Under the pieces are notes generated by a model, which was given only the letters and a program-made list of their open reading frames with translations, was not told where the DNA came from and made no database searches. A stretch of 51,161 nucleotides of DNA, from assembly GCA_946407725.1 (NCBI GenBank), contig CAMJPM010000009.1, forward strand, positions 1 through 51,161, given 5' to 3'. Of the stretch, positions 22,786-31,584 are shown one piece after another. This stretch comes from an uncultured Lachnospiraceae bacterium (GTDB lineage: Bacteria > Bacillota > Clostridia > Lachnospirales > Lachnospiraceae). Each line of letters starts with the position of its first letter. Position 1 is the first letter of the stretch. The translations under genes and the position numbers were made by a program.

Positions 22786-25700
22786 ATGTGAGCAGCTTTT
22801 CCATGCCGTCCCAGTCAAGAACCTTAAGCATCTTTTCAAGTGCGGCGGCCTTCTCCCCATCCTCCGGAGGGAGCCTGTACTCCTTGAGCTGTGACAGGAT
22901 CATTTCCACTGCATCATAATCCATCTGGGGAACACATTCCCTTAAGGCCTCATAGGCGCCTTTAAGCTCCTCCGGGTCGATCTCCGGACGGTCATCATCC
23001 CCGGATCCTGCGTTCATCCTTCCAAGCTTTTCTTTATATGATCTGTAATCATCTAAAAATCTGTCGGTGTTGGCTTTGATAAAGCCCATGTCCTTCTTGT
23101 TTCCGGCTTCCTCCAGCTTTTCAGCCAGAGAAGAGAGATCATTTGCGCCTATTATCCTTGCCGAGCTCTTCAATGCGTGAACCTTTACGGTATAGAGCCT
23201 TATGTCCCCCTCCTCATAGGCCTTTTCTATCACCCCGGCATTGTCTTCCATAGTATCAAGGAAGAGCTTCAGCGAGAATATGTATGAGGATACTCCTCCG
23301 GAATTCTTTATTCCGTCAGGAACGTTTATGCCCTCGGTCTCAGTGAGCCACAGCAGGTCTTCCGGCAGCTCATCCGGCTCTTCCGGCACATCGGCTGCCA
23401 CGGGCTTCATCATGATCTCCTCCGGGAGATGCTTCATTATGGCTTTTTCCAGCACAACACTGTCCACAGGCTTTGTGAGATATCCGTCAAAGCCCTTTGA
23501 CTTATAGAATTCCTCTCCCCCGGCCATGGAATTTGCCGTCAGGGCGTATACCGGAAGATCAGGATATTTCTCCCTGATCTTTCCCACGGTCTCCACACCG
23601 TCCATGCCGGGCATCATGTGGTCAAGGAGCACCACATTGAATTTTCCGTATTTCAGCTTTTCAAGGCACTCTTCACCGCTCATGGCTGTAGTCACAAAAA
23701 CTCTGGTGGCCTTTAGGAGTCCCTTTATCACATTTAAGTTCATGGGATTGTCATCCACCACGAGGACATCCGCATCCGGTGCTATAAACTGGGGCACATA
23801 GGGACCCTTTGCCCTCTCGTTCACATGCTCGTTGAAGACTCCTATGCATTTTTCATCCACTATCTTCTGGGACAGGGTGAGGATAAACTCTGATCCCTCT
23901 CCGTAAACACTCTCGCACCAGAGATTTCCACCCATAAGCTCGGAGAAACGCCTTGAAATATCAAGTCCCAGGCCGGTTCCCTGAATGGCGCTGTTCTTTT
24001 CCTCATCCAGTCTCTCATAGGCAGTGAAAAGCTTTTCCATATCCTCTTCCTTTACGCCTATACCAGTGTCCTTAACGGAAAACCTTAGATCACAGCTGTT
24101 ATCCTTTGTGCCCGTTACAGAAACTGTAAGGGTGAGACCTCCGGCAGCCGTATACTTTACTGCATTTGTGAGAAGATTGAGCACCACCTGTTTTATCTTT
24201 CCGCAGTCGCCGTAGAGACGTACAGGCAGTTTTTCATCGATCTTCACATCAAAGCTTAAGTCCTTTTCAATGCTCCGCACCCTTATCATGGAGACTAAGG
24301 AACGGAGGAGCTCCGCGCTGTCATATTCCTGTTCCACGAGATGCATTTTTCCGGATTCTATCTTTGATATGTCAAGAAGGTCATTGATGAGGCCCAGCAG
24401 GGATTCCGACGCATTCCTTATATCCAGGGCATAGTTTATGACCGACATGAAATAGCTCTTTGGTACACCCTCGGCATCCTCCCGGAGTATCATTTCATCC
24501 ATTCCCATTATGGTATTAATGGGGGTTCTGATCTCATGGGACATATTGGCAAGGAAACGTGACTTTGCGCTGTTTGCCCGTTCCGCCTCTTCCTTTGCCT
24601 TCCGGACCTCTTCATACTGCCTGCGGATTACGGTCCCGGTCATCACCCTCCACACTATAATGCCTACCAGAGCTGCAATAAGCGCTATAAGGAGGATCCG
24701 CACAGCCAGAAGCTCCTGAAGCTGCGGCTCCTTTACTATTCTGAAGGTCTGATCCTGATACACATCTCCCGTGCTTTCGTCCAGAACCGAGATGTGGAGC
24801 ACATATTCACCATAGCTTAAGCCCGTGTACTCAAGAGGCTTCAGGTCACTCTGTTCTGCAGTGATCCCGTCATCATTGCTTCCCTCCAGATACATATGTA
24901 TGAGGGGATTAGTCATGGTGTAGTCCAGGATCGCTGGAGTTATCTGGATACGCCCTGCCTCTGAAGGTATGGTATAAACACCGTCTCCGTCAGGCAGGAT
25001 TTCTCCGGCATTGCTGCAGTTTACTGATCTCACTCCGGTTATTATCCTGGCGGACTGGTCAAAATAGTGATTGATATTTACCCTGCTCACTCCGTTCCTG
25101 CAGGATATATACAGATTTCCGTCATCCGCAAGTTCGCTGAAGGAATTTGCGGTGGCCGCTCCCGTAAGACCGTTAGCTATGGTATACAGCCTGTAATCAA
25201 CCGCATTGTTATCCAGCATTTCCCGGGCCTTTATGGTATAGACCCCGTAGGAGGACAGTATCCAGAGGTTGTCGTCATCGCCATAATATATGTCAAAGTT
25301 GTTGTTATAGGGGAAGGTGTCTACATTTACTATTCTGCCATCCTTCATATATTCAATGGAGTTCGAGGTAATTATCCAGTAAACATCCCTTTTTGTGTCC
25401 TTCTTGATACGCAGGATCACATCACTTGTAAGGCCGTCCTCTCTTCCCAGCTTTCTGACCCTGTCCTTACCGATGCAATATATCCCGTCTCCGTCCGTTC
25501 CTGCATAGATCTCACCGTCTTCACCCTCCTCCACGGTTAAGAATACAGTATTGCTGATAATATCAGAATGTTCAATGGAGCGTTCGATCACTCCGTTCCT
25601 TATGATGTTTATTCCGTCATTGGTGCCGGCTATGACGGAGCCGTCAGACGCGGTCACTGTACATCTTGCGAGATTGCTGGTCATACCGTTTTCTTCGGTA

Positions 25701-27088
25701 TAGCTTGTGATCTTTCCATCCCTGCCGTAGCAAATGAGCCCCAGGTTATTTGTAAAGGTGGAAATCCAGAGGTTTTCATCATTATCCTTTGTGATGCAGC
25801 GTATCCTGGTGTTTTGCAGCATTTTTGTGAGTTCATTGCTCTGGGTCCTGCTGCCATCCAGTATATGAAGGCCGCTGTCTGTTCCCACATAGAGAAGCCC
25901 GTCCCTCATGCAGGTGGAATTTACCACTTCAGGTTTGACTCCCGCTTCTTCAGTTACATTTAAGAAGTTATTGGTGACCACCTCCATGACACCCTGCCTC
26001 GAGGATGCATACCAGAGATTTCCCTGATAATCCTCTGTCAGCATATATATTGCATTATTCATGGGAAGATTATTAAGGACATGAAAACGTTTTTTATCGT
26101 CCAGATACCCGGAAAGCTCCTGAGAACAGGCCCAGATCCTTCCGGATGCGGAAGTGATCCATTCGATATTGGCCAGGGGATCTGCCAGTATGCTTTCCAG
26201 CTTATCTTTGCTGTCTCCAAATTTCCCATGGAAGATCTCACTGCCTTCCGTGCCGTAGTAAACCATCCCGGGATTATCGGGGTCCGCAAAGATTGTATAG
26301 ATCATGGGGATCTTCAGGTCCTCATGGGTGTAAAATTCCGTCACGGTACTGTTTTCTATACAGAATACCGCACCGCTGCTGGTGTTTCCGTAGATCCTGC
26401 CGTCGGATGAGGATACCAGCCTCCATATAGTCTCGTCATTAAGCCTTTCATCCAGCAGCTGATTTAAGTTTCCCGACCCGTCAACAAAGGAGATGCCGCT
26501 GGTAGATCCGATATAAATGTTATCGTTATCATCCTCCGCAAAGGCCCTAATAGAGGATGATCTTAAGCCTTCCTTATAAGTGTAGTGTACACTGTTGATG
26601 CCGTCCATCATTACGGCACCATTATCGTTGGTGCCTACCCATATCCTTCCGCGCCTGTCCTCGAACATCACCCTTCCGCTGGTAAGGCCCCCGGAGGCAT
26701 CCATTCTCTCAAAGGTCCTGCCGTCAAAACGGATGATACCGCTATAGCCGCCGATCCAGATATACCCGTCACTAGATCCGAGTATCCAGTTTGCATCGGA
26801 GGTGGGAAGACCGTTTGTGGCATCATATATTTTGGCAGTATAACCCACGCCCTCTAACTGCCCGGATGCCGCATATCCGCCTCCGTTCTTCACTTCCCCG
26901 CCCTGTCCGGGTGCAGCTTCACCCTCCGGAGCGTCCGCTTCCCCCGCCGCCGCACCGGCTCTCTTCTCAGATGCCAAAACAAAGGCTGTATTCATAACAA
27001 CCGTTGTCATGAGCATAAGAACGGCTGTTACGATTACAGCTTTTTTCCTGATCATAGGTTTATTGTAAAATCTCCGATTATTCTTCAT
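22784..27088 (-). CDS. Hybrid histidine kinase with beta-propeller sensor, receiver and HPt domains
   Basis: The 1434-residue membrane protein has, in order: an N-terminal membrane anchor or signal (VIVTAVLMLMTTVVM); two seven-bladed propellers made of Reg_prop repeats (for example DGYIWIGGYSGIIRFDG, GRIWVGTNDNG) to about residue 690; a Y_Y_Y-like domain; and a second membrane helix near 795-815. It then has HisKA with FLANMSHEIRTPINT (His near 851) and HATPase_c (NLLTNAVKY, DTGIGV, GTGLGLDISRRF). A receiver follows (VVDDNPMN, phospho-acceptor in LLDHMMPGMDG near 1158). Last is an HPt domain (VHALKSSARIIGA, near 1304). The design suggests an extracytoplasmic ligand, probably a glycan, sensed by the propeller. 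It overlaps the HD-GYP gene by 11 nt. The output regulator is not obvious; a partner response regulator may lie elsewhere. Confidence 0.92.
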   Translation of the reverse strand: MKNNRRFYNKPMIRKKAVIVTAVLMLMTTVVMNTAFVLASEKRAGAAAGEADAPEGEAAPGQGGEVKNGGGYAASGQLEGVGYTAKIYDATNGLPTSDANWILGSSDGYIWIGGYSGIIRFDGRTFERMDASGGLTSGRVMFEDRRGRIWVGTNDNGAVMMDGINSVHYTYKEGLRSSSIRAFAEDDNDNIYIGSTSGISFVDGSGNLNQLLDERLNDETIWRLVSSSDGRIYGNTSSGAVFCIENSTVTEFYTHEDLKIPMIYTIFADPDNPGMVYYGTEGSEIFHGKFGDSKDKLESILADPLANIEWITSASGRIWACSQELSGYLDDKKRFHVLNNLPMNNAIYMLTEDYQGNLWYASSRQGVMEVVTNNFLNVTEEAGVKPEVVNSTCMRDGLLYVGTDSGLHILDGSRTQSNELTKMLQNTRIRCITKDNDENLWISTFTNNLGLICYGRDGKITSYTEENGMTSNLARCTVTASDGSVIAGTNDGINIIRNGVIERSIEHSDIISNTVFLTVEEGEDGEIYAGTDGDGIYCIGKDRVRKLGREDGLTSDVILRIKKDTKRDVYWIITSNSIEYMKDGRIVNVDTFPYNNNFDIYYGDDDNLWILSSYGVYTIKAREMLDNNAVDYRLYTIANGLTGAATANSFSELADDGNLYISCRNGVSRVNINHYFDQSARIITGVRSVNCSNAGEILPDGDGVYTIPSEAGRIQITPAILDYTMTNPLIHMYLEGSNDDGITAEQSDLKPLEYTGLSYGEYVLHISVLDESTGDVYQDQTFRIVKEPQLQELLAVRILLIALIAALVGIIVWRVMTGTVIRRQYEEVRKAKEEAERANSAKSRFLANMSHEIRTPINTIMGMDEMILREDAEGVPKSYFMSVINYALDIRNASESLLGLINDLLDISKIESGKMHLVEQEYDSAELLRSLVSMIRVRSIEKDLSFDVKIDEKLPVRLYGDCGKIKQVVLNLLTNAVKYTAAGGLTLTVSVTGTKDNSCDLRFSVKDTGIGVKEEDMEKLFTAYERLDEEKNSAIQGTGLGLDISRRFSELMGGNLWCESVYGEGSEFILTLSQKIVDEKCIGVFNEHVNERAKGPYVPQFIAPDADVLVVDDNPMNLNVIKGLLKATRVFVTTAMSGEECLEKLKYGKFNVVLLDHMMPGMDGVETVGKIREKYPDLPVYALTANSMAGGEEFYKSKGFDGYLTKPVDSVVLEKAIMKHLPEEIMMKPVAADVPEEPDELPEDLLWLTETEGINVPDGIKNSGGVSSYIFSLKLFLDTMEDNAGVIEKAYEEGDIRLYTVKVHALKSSARIIGANDLSSLAEKLEEAGNKKDMGFIKANTDRFLDDYRSYKEKLGRMNAGSGDDDRPEIDPEELKGAYEALRECVPQMDYDAVEMILSQLKEYRLPPEDGEKAAALEKMLKVLDWDGMEKLLT

Positions 27089-29210
27089 TGTACTTCTTAA
27101 GAACTGCCTTTACATCAGGCAGTGCATCCATGAATACTTCCACACATTTAGGATCAAACTGGGTACCGGCGCCTTCCCTTATCATATCCAGGGCCTTTTC
27201 CAGCGGGAAAGGCGGCTTATATACCCTGGGGGATGAAAGGGCGTCAAAAACATCCGCCACAGCCATTACCCGGGCAGACAAGGGTATCACTTCTCTGGAA
27301 AGACCTTCTGGATATCCCTTTCCGTCCCAGCGTTCGTGGTGGTAGGCCGCCATATTCCGCGCTTCCTTCAGATAGTTTTCTCCCTGAACTGTCAGAATGG
27401 CTTTTTCCAGAATCTGCTTTCCCGCAGTGGTATGGGTCTTCATTATCTCATACTCCTCCGGAGTGAGCTTCCCGGGCTTATTTAACACTGCATCGGGAAT
27501 ATGTATCTTTCCCACATCATGGAGAGGCGCTGACATCTCAACATCTGAAATATATTTGTCTGTGAGCTTTTCTTCATAGTAGCCCTTTTTCTTCAGGCCA
27601 TCCAGGATTATCCGTACATAAGCCGAGGTTTTCTGGACATGGGCTCCGGTGTCGGAATCCCTGTTTTCAACCATATCCGCCATGGTGATAATGAGCCCGT
27701 TCTGCATCTGGGAAGTGGCTTCCGCATAATAACGGACTGCCCTCATCTGTTCAGACATCCCGGATGCCATCTTATAAATGGCCTGATAAAGGGATTCAAC
27801 CTCATCATCCGTCCGGATCTCAAGATCCTTTATGGCCTTTACCTTCTTTTCCAGATCCTTCTGGTTGTCGCTTTCCTGTACAAAATCATCAGCATAGGCA
27901 GTCATGCTTCCGATGGGATAATAGAGAAAATAACGGGTGCTCCAGAGACCGTATCCAAGCACCAGAATAAAAAATCCCGAGAAAATAAGAACTGTCTTAA
28001 TAAAGAAATCCGTGGTGAAACCAGATAAGAATTCCATGGACACATCGGCTGCGGCGTAGCAAACGGTATTGCCGTTACGGTCCTTCACCGGATGATAAGC
28101 GGTTAGAACCCACCCGGAGATATCATCAGATTCCACCGGAGGGATCTCCTTTCCCTCAAACAGAGTGGGCAGATACGGTAAAAATGCCTCCTCAAACTCT
28201 ATCTTATCTCCGGGGGCTAAGGCAGGGTCATCCATGGTATCAAGATCAAATACAACATAGCAGCCGTCATGCTCAATCTTTATCACATAGAGATATTTAA
28301 CTCCCGGGGAATTATCCCTGATCCTGTAGAGAAGGTTCCTGGTCTCCATATAACCTTCGGCATCATCTCCCAGTCTCATGTATTCCCCGATCCTGTCCGC
28401 ATCAATGACACCCGCTGCAAATCTCGCGGCATTGGCTGCATTCTTCGTATATTCTTTCTTTGTATTGTCGTAGTAGATCGTAATACTGATCCAGCACATC
28501 ACAGCCGTAAGGGAAGCTGCGGCAAACAGAAGCAGCATGGTCATCCTTTTCTCCAGTGAATGCCCCCTGTTCTTATTCCTTTTGCTGAGCGCCTTCATTT
28601 CCTTCGGGGAAATGGGAACCTGATGCCACCCGAAATTCCGCATGGCAGTCTTCACTTCTTCCGGGATCATCCGGACGATGAGAAAAGCAATGAGAACGGC
28701 AATGCCCTTATCCACGGCATTCAGTCCGAAATTTACCACCATGGTGCTGAGTATATAGCTTATCCCGGTCGTTTCCTTTATGAGTTCCGAGGTGTCCGCT
28801 ACCGATTGGAACTGCGGCCCCCCTAAAAGCAGCCACTGAAAAACCGTTCCCGGAACTCCCCCCAGGAATGAAAGTAACGAAATATATCCCGTCATCCCAA
28901 GAGGTTTTTTTAAGATATTGGCGGACACGAACCAGGATGTGGCACAGGAAACAAGAACGCCGATAAGGGTATAGTATATGGAATAATGATTAAACAGGCT
29001 GCAAAAAACGCTTGTAACCACGGCGGTTAAGACACCGGGGAAAAGACCGCCGAGAGCAGCAGTCAGAATAGTTCCTATGGTATCAAGGTAAAGAGGAAGC
29101 CCGAAAAAGAAAGCAACAAAAGAAAGCCCCACGTTTACAGCTATTCCCAGTATGACAGCTATCGTCACATATATGCTGCCTCTGTTATTTCCCTTTGAAA
29201 GCTGTCCCAA
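27078..29210 (-). CDS. Membrane HD-GYP phosphodiesterase
   Basis: The 710-residue protein has an N-terminal multi-helix membrane part (to about residue 200) resembling an ECF-transporter S-component. It then has a second membrane-flanked extracytoplasmic sensor (about 225-400, with TM near 232 and 405) and a cytoplasmic HD-GYP domain. The HD-GYP signatures are all present: DSDTGAHVQKTSAYV, APLHDVGKIHIPD, HHERWDGKGYPEGL and ADVFDALSSPRVYK. It should hydrolyse cyclic-di-GMP. The start is a TTG at 29210 with GGGAGG 5 nt upstream. A strong promoter lies 33 bases further upstream. It overlaps the hybrid kinase gene, so the two are expected to be made together. Confidence 0.88.
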   Translation of the reverse strand: MGQLSKGNNRGSIYVTIAVILGIAVNVGLSFVAFFFGLPLYLDTIGTILTAALGGLFPGVLTAVVTSVFCSLFNHYSIYYTLIGVLVSCATSWFVSANILKKPLGMTGYISLLSFLGGVPGTVFQWLLLGGPQFQSVADTSELIKETTGISYILSTMVVNFGLNAVDKGIAVLIAFLIVRMIPEEVKTAMRNFGWHQVPISPKEMKALSKRNKNRGHSLEKRMTMLLLFAAASLTAVMCWISITIYYDNTKKEYTKNAANAARFAAGVIDADRIGEYMRLGDDAEGYMETRNLLYRIRDNSPGVKYLYVIKIEHDGCYVVFDLDTMDDPALAPGDKIEFEEAFLPYLPTLFEGKEIPPVESDDISGWVLTAYHPVKDRNGNTVCYAAADVSMEFLSGFTTDFFIKTVLIFSGFFILVLGYGLWSTRYFLYYPIGSMTAYADDFVQESDNQKDLEKKVKAIKDLEIRTDDEVESLYQAIYKMASGMSEQMRAVRYYAEATSQMQNGLIITMADMVENRDSDTGAHVQKTSAYVRIILDGLKKKGYYEEKLTDKYISDVEMSAPLHDVGKIHIPDAVLNKPGKLTPEEYEIMKTHTTAGKQILEKAILTVQGENYLKEARNMAAYHHERWDGKGYPEGLSREVIPLSARVMAVADVFDALSSPRVYKPPFPLEKALDMIREGAGTQFDPKCVEVFMDALPDVKAVLKKYNEE

Positions 29211-29242
29211 ATCATCCTCCCGTTGGCGTTTAACATCCCAAA

Positions 29243-29271
29243 AGTATACAATATTTATTATTTCTTTTCAA
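29243..29271 (-). promoter_or_regulatory. Sigma-A promoter of the HD-GYP operon
   Basis: TTGAAA (29266-29271) and TATACT (29243-29248) with a 17-base spacer, pointing at the HD-GYP gene. Confidence 0.75.
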
Positions 29272-29293
29272 TTAAATTTATGATATTGTATAG

Positions 29294-29542
29294 ATCATTG
29301 AATTTCATCGGAAATTCAATGATCGTACCTGGCACGTGTCTTGCTTTTTAAGACACGTGTCCCGCAGAATGCGGGATTTCCGAACGCATTTTCCGATTTT
29401 GCGTTCGGAAACCTATAAATCATTGAATTTCATCGGAAATTCAATGATCGTACCTGGCACGTGTCTTGCTTTTTTAAGACACTTGTCCCGAGGAACGCGG
29501 GATTTCCAATGCATTTTCCGATTTTGCATTCGGAAACCTGTA
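29294..29542 (+). repeat. Tandem duplicate of a 125-base multi-hairpin unit
   Basis: Unit 1 starts at 29294 and unit 2 at 29419. Each has a perfect 13-bp stem (ATCATTGAATTTC with GAAATTCAATGAT), a GTACCTGGCAC motif followed by an ACGTGTCTT/AAGACACGT stem, a short CCCGC/GCGGG stem, and a CCGAACGC/GCGTTCGG stem. The last stem changes to CCAATGC/GCATTCGG in unit 2, one compensating base-pair change plus one deletion. The array lies between the divergent HD-GYP and EAL genes. Confidence 0.85.
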
Positions 29543-29569
29543 ATTGATACGGTTCCCTAAGAGGATGAT

Positions 29570-31564
29570 ATGAGCTGGAATATGGACTATGGCCTGGCAT
29601 CACTGTTTGTACTTATTGTGATGCTGGCGTACAATATGATCCGGAAAGATCTGCCTCTCCGGAAGAATATGGCCTTTAACAGTCTGGTCATTAATGTCGT
29701 GATAGCTGACATTTTTGACATTATTTCCTCATTTGCCGAGATCAGAAGCGACTTCTTTCCTGCCTGGTTCATCACAGCCACCATAATGATCTTCTATGCC
29801 TCTCTTGCTTCCATTCCCTTTGTTTTCAATTATCTGGCTGTCTGTCTTTCAAACAGGAACAATCTTCACAGCAGGCACATGGCTATCTTTGCCCAGCCCA
29901 TGTTTATTATTTCTCAGCTTCTTATCATTACATCACCCTTTACCGGGCTGGTATTTTCCTACAGCAAGGAAACAAACCACGTCATCCATCCCTTGGGTTA
30001 TGCCATAAACACTCTTTCTGGCCTGATGCTCATAATAACCTGTGTTTACATGCATATTTACAAAGATGAGACCACCGCCATGGAACGCAGATCCCTTTAT
30101 GTGTTTACTCTTATTTCCTATATTATTGTACTTATACAGGTGACAGCCTTTCCGGATGTCCCCCTTATCTGTTCCGGTTTTACCCTTTCTGTACTGATTA
30201 TGTTTATAGCCGTACAGAATCCCGACACATACAGGGATCAGCGTATCGGGATCTTTTCCAGAGAAGGTTTTCTTGTGCTTCTGAAAGAGTATTACAGGGA
30301 AAAAGTGAAAAGCTCCATACTCTGCATAGGCTTTTCCAACTATTCAGTCATAAGGAATTCCTACGGTGAGGAAATAGTACGTCCCTTTATAAAGGAAATC
30401 GCCGGATATCTCTACCGCGAGGTCTGCTCTGATGACGTGATACCCTTCTATATCCAGGGCGGGCGTTTCCTTCTTGTAAAAAAAGGCTTTTTTGACTTTT
30501 CCGAAGAAAAGACAAGGATAGACAGCCGTTTTATGGAGACCTGGGAAATAAACGGCTTAAGCTTCCAGTTTTCTCCAGTCTACGCCTATATTTCCTCTGA
30601 CATAACCATATCGGGGATCGAAGAGATCACCTCCCTCATAGGCAAAGCCCTTTCGGACGCGGTTAAAAACGGTCCCTTCTCCTTTATTTCAGTTGATGAT
30701 GAGCTTTCACACGAAACCAGGCATGAACTGAAGATACGCAGAGCTCTGGACCGGGCGCTGAAAAACGACAGCCTGGAGGTCTGGTTTCAGCCCATTTACT
30801 GTCCGGTAAGTGACAGGATCAATTCCGCAGAGGCTCTGGTACGCATCACCGACAAGGAGCTCGGGGTCATCTACCCGGATGAGTTCATTAAGACAGCTGA
30901 AGCCAACGGAAGCATTATCAAGCTGGGACTTCAGGTTTATAAAAAGATCTGTCATTTTATCAGCACCCACGATATTAAAAAATTCGGGCTTGACTATATA
31001 GAAGTCAATCTTTCCCCAATACAGTGCATGAGCGATCATTTATCCGATGAGTTTATCGCCATAAGGAAGTCCTATGGGGTGCCCGCGGAGCTTATAAACC
31101 TTGAGATCACGGAGACAGCAGCCTCCGATTCCTCCATTGTTATGGAAAACATGCTGCGCCTCTCCAGAGACGGCTTTTCCTTCTCTCTGGATGACTACGG
31201 CACAGGCTACTCGAATATGATGAATATGCTGTCTCTTCCCTTAAGTATAATAAAGATCGACAAATCCATAGTCTGGTCATATTTTGACCAGTCCTTTGCC
31301 TTGAGCGTTGCCGCAGGCGGGGAAAGCTATTTCTCATCCCCTGATTTTGAGAACAGCCGGGACAATAATATCCTCGAGGATCTTATCCCCATGTTTCAGG
31401 CAAGGGGTCTTAAAGTCTTATGCGAGGGCGTGGAAACCAATGAAATGGTCAGGGTTTTAGGGGAGATGGGCTGCGACTACATGCAGGGATACTTCTTCTC
31501 TAAACCCATACCGGAAAACGATTTTATTGACTATGTTATAGCTAAAAACAGATACAGGATATAA
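29570..31564 (+). CDS. Membrane EAL-domain protein with degenerate GGDEF domain
   Basis: The 664-residue protein has about six N-terminal membrane helices (to about residue 215). A GGDEF-like domain follows without a GGDEF motif (the matching site reads FYIQGGRFLLV), so it is unlikely to make cyclic-di-GMP. The EAL domain has SAEALVRI, the NLSPIQ motif, LEITETAASD, SLDDYGTGYSN, IIKIDKSIV, VLCEGVETNEM and GCDYMQGYFFSKPI. These are the conserved residues of active phosphodiesterases. The ATG at 29570 has AGAGGA upstream. It lies opposite the HD-GYP gene and ends at the uraA upstream region (ATG overlap at 31564 not used). Confidence 0.88.
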   Translation: MSWNMDYGLASLFVLIVMLAYNMIRKDLPLRKNMAFNSLVINVVIADIFDIISSFAEIRSDFFPAWFITATIMIFYASLASIPFVFNYLAVCLSNRNNLHSRHMAIFAQPMFIISQLLIITSPFTGLVFSYSKETNHVIHPLGYAINTLSGLMLIITCVYMHIYKDETTAMERRSLYVFTLISYIIVLIQVTAFPDVPLICSGFTLSVLIMFIAVQNPDTYRDQRIGIFSREGFLVLLKEYYREKVKSSILCIGFSNYSVIRNSYGEEIVRPFIKEIAGYLYREVCSDDVIPFYIQGGRFLLVKKGFFDFSEEKTRIDSRFMETWEINGLSFQFSPVYAYISSDITISGIEEITSLIGKALSDAVKNGPFSFISVDDELSHETRHELKIRRALDRALKNDSLEVWFQPIYCPVSDRINSAEALVRITDKELGVIYPDEFIKTAEANGSIIKLGLQVYKKICHFISTHDIKKFGLDYIEVNLSPIQCMSDHLSDEFIAIRKSYGVPAELINLEITETAASDSSIVMENMLRLSRDGFSFSLDDYGTGYSNMMNMLSLPLSIIKIDKSIVWSYFDQSFALSVAAGGESYFSSPDFENSRDNNILEDLIPMFQARGLKVLCEGVETNEMVRVLGEMGCDYMQGYFFSKPIPENDFIDYVIAKNRYRI

Positions 31565-31584
31565 TGAAAGGAGATTTATATATC

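Noticed and set aside
29294-29542. CRISPR array
   Set aside because: Two long hairpin units without spacers; no cas genes are in the window. No CRISPR-type repeat series was seen elsewhere.
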